Assembly (NCBI RefSeq): GCF_030324495.1
Contig: NZ_JACAGN010000001.1
Location: 62,001-126,000 of the forward strand
From: Myroides sp. 1354
GTDB taxonomy: Bacteria > Bacteroidota > Bacteroidia > Flavobacteriales > Flavobacteriaceae
DNA: 64,000 nucleotides
Direction: 5' to 3'
The notes beneath the pieces are model-generated. The model had not been told where the DNA came from. It saw nothing but the letters and a program-made list of their open reading frames with translations, and made no database searches. A program made the position numbers and the translations under genes. Every line of letters starts with the position of its first letter. Positions within the stretch are counted from its first letter, which is position 1. This document shows positions 60,073-64,000 of the stretch, piece after piece.

Positions 60073-60528
60073 TTATTGTTTTTGTAAGAAAAGGTTGACT
60101 TCTGCTTTTAATACTGCTTGAGTTACTGTGCGCGTTGTCACGGCAATTAAGCAGATTGAAAAATCATCGCCATCCATACGAGAGATTAGTTTCCCTTCCG
60201 TAAAAAGCGTCTCCCCAACATGAGGTAATCCTAAGATTTCTACTTTTTTCATGGCACTTATAAATCCCAATACATTGACATTTTGGCGTTCTTGGTGATT
60301 TTCATCGAAGAAGAAGGTTTGTCCGACAATAGCGGAACAAGTCTGAGCTGCATTTTCCATTAATCCTGCTTCACAAAACCTCCCATTTTCTAAGAAAATA
60401 TTATCTGCTTTGATTTCAAATAAGGTAGCAACACTATCGGTATTGATTGCTGTAATAATATCTACCATCAGCATAGGAGCGCGATGTGGTAAATAATTTT
60501 GTATTTCAATGACTTTAGTATTGACCAT
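60073..60528 (-). CDS. Hot-dog dehydratase-like subunit, Glu-bearing (ApeP-like)
   Basis: The 151-residue hot-dog protein has LPHRAPMLMVD at the N-terminus, as FabZ/ApeP proteins do. In the active-site helix it reads RFCEAGLMENAAQ: the E-x-x-A-Q part of FabZ (Glu58 here) is present, but the HFP motif with the catalytic His is absent. Its partner could be the His-bearing protein at 48229. It is followed in the operon by the HTH-like protein and preceded by a second similar hot-dog gene. Confidence 0.82.
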   Translation of the reverse strand: MVNTKVIEIQNYLPHRAPMLMVDIITAINTDSVATLFEIKADNIFLENGRFCEAGLMENAAQTCSAIVGQTFFFDENHQERQNVNVLGFISAMKKVEILGLPHVGETLFTEGKLISRMDGDDFSICLIAVTTRTVTQAVLKAEVNLFLQKQ

Positions 60529-60534
60529 AAGGGA

Positions 60535-60969
60535 TTAAGATTGTGCAAGAACAGTTTTCATCTGTCCAGTTGCTATTACGATATCATTACAAGTTGTGGT
60601 CAGTTCTACTAAAGTAACCCCCATAAACTCGTGTAAGATTTGAGCTTTTGTGATTAACTGATCCCCTACTTTAGGCAATTGAGTAATCGCTATCATTTTG
60701 ATGGATCCAATATACCCTGTTGGGGCTGTTTGTGCTTTTAAATAATAGGCATATCCTGTGTGTAAAGCTACGGATTGTGCCATATGTTCAATAATTCCTG
60801 ATTCTTGCATATAATCATTCGCCACACATAGGGTATCCTTTTTAATCGACAATCCTGCTTCAATGAAATCGTCTCCAAATTGATACAATGCATCAACCAT
60901 GACAATAGGAGCACGCTGAGGAATTAAAGTTCCTACCAATTCTCTAGCTATCAATTCTTTTCTTTCCAT
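60535..60969 (-). CDS. Second hot-dog dehydratase-like subunit, Glu-bearing
   Basis: The 144-residue hot-dog protein is related to the next gene: LIPQRAPIVMVDAL near the N-terminus, MQESGIIEHMAQSVALHTGYAYY with Glu61 in the E-x-M-A-Q position, and no HFP His. His/Glu complementation with the protein at 48229 is possible here too. It lies two bases after darB. Having two such subunits suggests two dehydratase heterodimers, for instance one for the polyene and one for the alkyl chains; that is inference. Confidence 0.78.
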   Translation of the reverse strand: MERKELIARELVGTLIPQRAPIVMVDALYQFGDDFIEAGLSIKKDTLCVANDYMQESGIIEHMAQSVALHTGYAYYLKAQTAPTGYIGSIKMIAITQLPKVGDQLITKAQILHEFMGVTLVELTTTCNDIVIATGQMKTVLAQS

Positions 60970-60971
60970 GA

Positions 60972-62105
60972 TTAAACTACTTTTAAATAGGCATAAGCAT
61001 AGGAAAATCGTCCACTTTCAGGAACGGAAAGCAAAATGCGATCGCCGGATTTTAGTTTACCTGAATTCATCAATTCTTCAAACATCAAATAGATGGAAGC
61101 AGATCCAACATTTCCTACGTGTTTCAAATTCATAAACCATTTGTCTTTGGTAATTTCCATACCTGCTTCGGCAAATTTGGTATACAATCCATCTACGAAG
61201 TAATGCGAAGATACGTGAGGTAAAAAATAATCGATATCTGCTACAGTTATCTTATTTTTTTCCAAAGCAGCTTTCATACTTTCAACGCCTTTATCTAAAA
61301 TATTCTCGTTTAATATTTTCACATCTTGCTTCAAGGAGAATACCGATTCAGTCAACCATTCTTGCGCTTCATAGTCGCTCCATGGTTTGATACTTCCATC
61401 CTCTAATTTATCCCCACCTGCATACATACACGCTTCTAATTCGAAAGCATATGAATAGTAATCCATCCATAAAATTTCAACGGATTGCTCTCCTCTGGGT
61501 TGATTTTCTAATAAGAATGCCCCACATCCATCCGACAACATCCAACGCAAAAAGTCCTTTTTAAAAGCAATAATAGGTGTTTGTTCTAACGCTTTTAAAT
61601 TGGCAACTTCCTCTTCAAATTTTTCTGATTTCATCCACGTGGATACACGTTCCGAACCTGTACAAACTGCATTGGCCGCTGTTTCCGATTTAATCGATAA
61701 AAAGCCAAATTTTAAAGCATTCATTCCCGAACAGCACACGCCAGAAGAAGAATTTAATTCTAGTGATTTTGTTTTCATCAATCCGTGTACCATAGCTGCA
61801 TGAGATGGCAGTAAGCTATCTGGAGTAGAGGTACCACAAGATAGTACTTCGATTTGAGATAATTCAAATTGAGGATCACATAAAGCTTGAATAGCTTCGA
61901 AGGTTAATTGTGCATTGGTATGCGTAATTTTTCCTTGTTTGGTCAGCGCGTAATATCTTGTTTGAATTCCGTTATTTCTCAACACAATTCGACGTGCTTT
62001 AGACGCTTGATGGTCTATTTTTCCCAATACTTCTTCCATTTCGTCATTTGAAATGGGATCATTGGGTAAAAATTTTGCGGCTCTGGTTATAAAAACTCTT
62101 CCCAT
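60972..62105 (-). CDS. darB: DarB-type ketosynthase III (dialkylresorcinol synthesis)
   Basis: DarB condenses two acyl thioesters, typically a 3-ketoacyl-ACP and an enoyl or acyl-ACP, and closes the ring to a cyclohexanedione, the precursor of dialkylresorcinols. The 377-residue KAS III-like protein has the nucleophile region SSGVCCSGMNAL (Cys125), His297 in FLPHVSSH and Asn332 in GNVGSAS, the full KAS III triad. Its direct neighbour is DarA, as in other flexirubin loci. This pair is the strongest evidence that the cluster makes flexirubin-type pigment. Confidence 0.88.
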   Translation of the reverse strand: MGRVFITRAAKFLPNDPISNDEMEEVLGKIDHQASKARRIVLRNNGIQTRYYALTKQGKITHTNAQLTFEAIQALCDPQFELSQIEVLSCGTSTPDSLLPSHAAMVHGLMKTKSLELNSSSGVCCSGMNALKFGFLSIKSETAANAVCTGSERVSTWMKSEKFEEEVANLKALEQTPIIAFKKDFLRWMLSDGCGAFLLENQPRGEQSVEILWMDYYSYAFELEACMYAGGDKLEDGSIKPWSDYEAQEWLTESVFSLKQDVKILNENILDKGVESMKAALEKNKITVADIDYFLPHVSSHYFVDGLYTKFAEAGMEITKDKWFMNLKHVGNVGSASIYLMFEELMNSGKLKSGDRILLSVPESGRFSYAYAYLKVV

Positions 62106-62110
62106 AACGT

Positions 62111-63019
62111 TTACTTTATTCCTTGAAAATACGTTTTATCCCGTTGGATTTTTTTGTAATTCAGAGGATACAAAAGGATATGAATTAAATGTACAATTGG
62201 CGAAATCAACCAAATGGCAACGAATAAATACACATTGAAACACTTGAGTAAAAAAGGGCGTCGCTGTGGGCTATTTTTTAAAATCAATGCCGACCAAATG
62301 CCAAAAAGACGATTGGCTTTTCGATCCATGGATACTAAAAAATGGCGTACTTCTACTGCATTTTGTTGAATGAGCTCTTCTTGTAATCCTTGATAATTAG
62401 TACTATATAAATATTTTCTTATTGTTTCGCCAAATCGCTTACTTGCCAAAATTTCTTCTGGCGCAATGCCAGGTTTTGGCAAAATACCATAAACGTTGCG
62501 TTTTTTGCCGGAGAACATCCAATCGACAATGGTAATTACACTTACTAAATTAATATTTCTATCTACAAGTGCAATATTGCCCACCAAAAGACCTTGAACG
62601 GCTTGAATTTGCTTTTTTAATTTTTCTTGAGCCATCACCCACATATTTCGACTTCCACTAACCGTTACAACAGGAGTATCGGCAAGTAGTTGTTGGGCAT
62701 ATGCACTTTTCATAAAAGAATTAATTGGGATAGAAGGCGTTAAATACCACACTTGGTATCCTAATACAACTAAATCGTATTTTTTAGCTAAAATAGCCTC
62801 TGAAGGGGGTAAAATAGGTTGTTCAATCTGTTTGAACGATTCTGGAAAAGCATCAAAAAAATCTGCTTTTTTCCAAGGGAAACCATAAGGTTGCTCCATC
62901 TCAATTTCATACCAGGTTACATCAACAGCTTCCTCTTGTACCAAAGGGCTAACCAATTGATCTAAAACCTGCTTTAACTGGCCAGATTGACTATAGTAAA
63001 TAACTAATACACGCTTCAT
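62111..63019 (-). CDS. darA: DarA-type aromatising/condensing enzyme (dialkylresorcinol synthesis)
   Basis: DarA works with DarB and is thought to oxidise the cyclohexanedione to the aromatic resorcinol. The 302-residue protein starts with a flavodoxin-like phosphate loop VIYYSQSGQLKQVLDQL (residues 6-22) and has LVVLGYQVWYLTPSIPINSFM and TVSGSRNMWVMAQEK, a flavodoxin-fold pattern suited to FMN. The C-terminal third contains two hydrophobic helices (KCFNVYLFVAIWLISPIVHLIHILLYPL), so it may be membrane-associated. It lies five bases upstream of darB and six downstream of the LpxL-like gene. Confidence 0.85.
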   Translation of the reverse strand: MKRVLVIYYSQSGQLKQVLDQLVSPLVQEEAVDVTWYEIEMEQPYGFPWKKADFFDAFPESFKQIEQPILPPSEAILAKKYDLVVLGYQVWYLTPSIPINSFMKSAYAQQLLADTPVVTVSGSRNMWVMAQEKLKKQIQAVQGLLVGNIALVDRNINLVSVITIVDWMFSGKKRNVYGILPKPGIAPEEILASKRFGETIRKYLYSTNYQGLQEELIQQNAVEVRHFLVSMDRKANRLFGIWSALILKNSPQRRPFLLKCFNVYLFVAIWLISPIVHLIHILLYPLNYKKIQRDKTYFQGIK

Positions 63020-63025
63020 CCTCTT

Positions 63026-63913
63026 TTATTTAGTATGGGGTGGTTTTTCCCAAAAGTCGTAATAATTAAACCATTGTAAGGGATATTTTTTTACTATTTT
63101 CTCCACACTAGAACAATAGGATTGGAGTAGGTGTTGTGCATCGCGATGTTTAACTTCTGCCCGTCGGGTGTACAAATGATAGTGCAAATTATTTTCTTTC
63201 ATTACGTACACATAAGCAACAGGTACTTTCATACGCGAGGCTATACTAAAGGGACCTGCTGGAAATACAGCTGATTCACCTAAAAATTCTTCTTCTAAGG
63301 TTTTTATACCGGGGAAAAAACGATCCCCTGTAAAACAAATAATTTCATTGTTTGACAAACACGTATTAATCTCAAAAATATGAGACATATCGTCTTGAAC
63401 AATAATAAAATTCAGATTCGTTTTTATCGAAATTTGATCAAAATAGGCTTTGATAAAACTGTGTTCTCGATCTGTCGTTACTAAGTTAATCTGACAGTCA
63501 AAATCAATATCTGCAAAGAAATATTCTGCAACTTCAAAGTTTCCAACATGTGCGCTAATTAAAATAGCTCCTTTTTTCTCGGCCAACAATTCTTTTAGGA
63601 TTTCTATTCCGTCAAAATCATAGGTAAATCGATTTCTCAATCCGATTGAAATTGCTGTTTTGTCAATCAGTACTTGTCCAAATCTAAAGTAGCTGGCGTA
63701 CATCATCACCATCGATTTGAGCACGTTGAATCCATGTCGTTTATGGAGGTAATAGTAAAGCGCTTTATTGGATTTCCAAGCGGTAATAAAATAGTAAAAA
63801 GCTACAAATATCAGAACGCTATAAGCTGTTCTGATACCGAGCTTTTTTATACATAAAACGAAAATTTTATACCCGAGTAAATTACCTTTAGATTTTCCTT
63901 GCCATTGCGCCAT
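63026..63913 (-). CDS. LpxL/HtrB-like lipid A acyltransferase family protein
   Basis: The 295-residue protein has an N-terminal hydrophobic helix (TAYSVLIFVAFYYFITA), the LPLAT H-x4-D-like segment ISAHVGNFEVAEYFF with the conserved His and Glu, CFTGDRFFPGI and FPAGPFSIASRMKVPVAYVYV. Members move acyl chains from ACP onto lipid acceptors at the inner membrane. In this cluster the acceptor may be the resorcinol or another lipid rather than lipid A. Its start lies eight bases after an ACP gene, which fits an ACP-dependent acyltransferase. Confidence 0.85.
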   Translation of the reverse strand: MAQWQGKSKGNLLGYKIFVLCIKKLGIRTAYSVLIFVAFYYFITAWKSNKALYYYLHKRHGFNVLKSMVMMYASYFRFGQVLIDKTAISIGLRNRFTYDFDGIEILKELLAEKKGAILISAHVGNFEVAEYFFADIDFDCQINLVTTDREHSFIKAYFDQISIKTNLNFIIVQDDMSHIFEINTCLSNNEIICFTGDRFFPGIKTLEEEFLGESAVFPAGPFSIASRMKVPVAYVYVMKENNLHYHLYTRRAEVKHRDAQHLLQSYCSSVEKIVKKYPLQWFNYYDFWEKPPHTK

Positions 63914-63921
63914 TGATCATC

Positions 63922-64000
63922 TTACTTTTGGGTAATCTTGCGTTCGATTAAATCGTAGAAATCTTGAAAAGTAACAATAGCTGTAAAATCAGCTTCCACT
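63922..64000 (-). CDS. Acyl carrier protein, last 25 codons (runs off right edge)
   Basis: The minus-strand frame entering from the right edge reads EADFTAIVTFQDFYDLIER and ends KITQK before TAA at 63924-63922. The end resembles helix 4 of ACPs (acidic, with T-F-x-D-F-Y-D-L-I). The Ser site lies outside the window, so the call is tentative, but an ACP in front of an ACP-dependent acyltransferase is expected here. Confidence 0.55.
   Translation of the reverse strand, partial: VEADFTAIVTFQDFYDLIERKITQK

Overview
The window is ordinary chromosomal DNA of a Bacteroidota bacterium, most probably a flavobacterium (Flavobacteriaceae; a flexirubin-pigmented genus such as Myroides or Flavobacterium would fit, but the genus is inference). 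The reasons are AT-rich DNA, dense same-strand operons, start codons without Shine-Dalgarno sequences, repeated upstream motifs of the form TAnnTTTG (the Bacteroidota -7 element), lipoproteins with an acidic residue stretch after the lipobox Cys, and a dialkylresorcinol/aryl-polyene (flexirubin-type) pigment cluster.

Region 1 (1-18533): the 5' part of purD, then one long minus-strand operon read from about 18530 down to 781. It opens with a divergent M23 peptidase, a GH3-type adenylating enzyme and a large protein with a nucleoside-phosphorylase-like C-terminus. It continues as a capsule/exopolysaccharide locus: Wzz-like co-polymerase, rmlC, a shortened rmlD, a hexapeptide acetyltransferase, a Wzx flippase, asnB, a GT4 glycosyltransferase, three consecutive Wzy/O-antigen-ligase-like membrane proteins, a WecG/TagA-type transferase, a UDP-glucuronate decarboxylase-like epimerase and an initiating polyprenyl-phosphate sugar transferase.

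Region 2 (18600-38300): housekeeping and accessory genes: tatA, tex, a DUF1294 protein, an isolated two-gene unit of an ABC/AAA15-type ATPase and a small PD-(D/E)XK-like protein (the best candidate for an unrecognised defence-type system), rpiB, an acyl-CoA synthetase, rnr, a LysE exporter, tRNA-Pro, a five-copy 76-bp hairpin repeat array, tRNA-Cys, folB, glnS, a YtxH/holin-like trio, an SPFH protein, two lipoproteins and gltX.

Region 3 (38392-64000): a continuous minus-strand pigment cluster that runs off the right edge. It carries acyl carrier proteins, ketosynthases with and without the catalytic Cys, three hot-dog proteins whose catalytic residues look divided between subunits, DarA and DarB (dialkylresorcinol head group), a PaaK-like adenylating ligase, several acyltransferase folds (LpxL-like, PlsC, BtrH-like, C45 Ntn-hydrolase), an FAD desaturase-like enzyme, an ABC-2 exporter, an RND/MMPL fusion protein, LolA and a lipoprotein. 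Together they should build a polyene acyl chain on ACP, join it to a dialkylresorcinol and move the product to the outer membrane. No ketoreductase, tyrosine ammonia-lyase or phosphopantetheinyl transferase is visible here; they are presumably beyond 64000.
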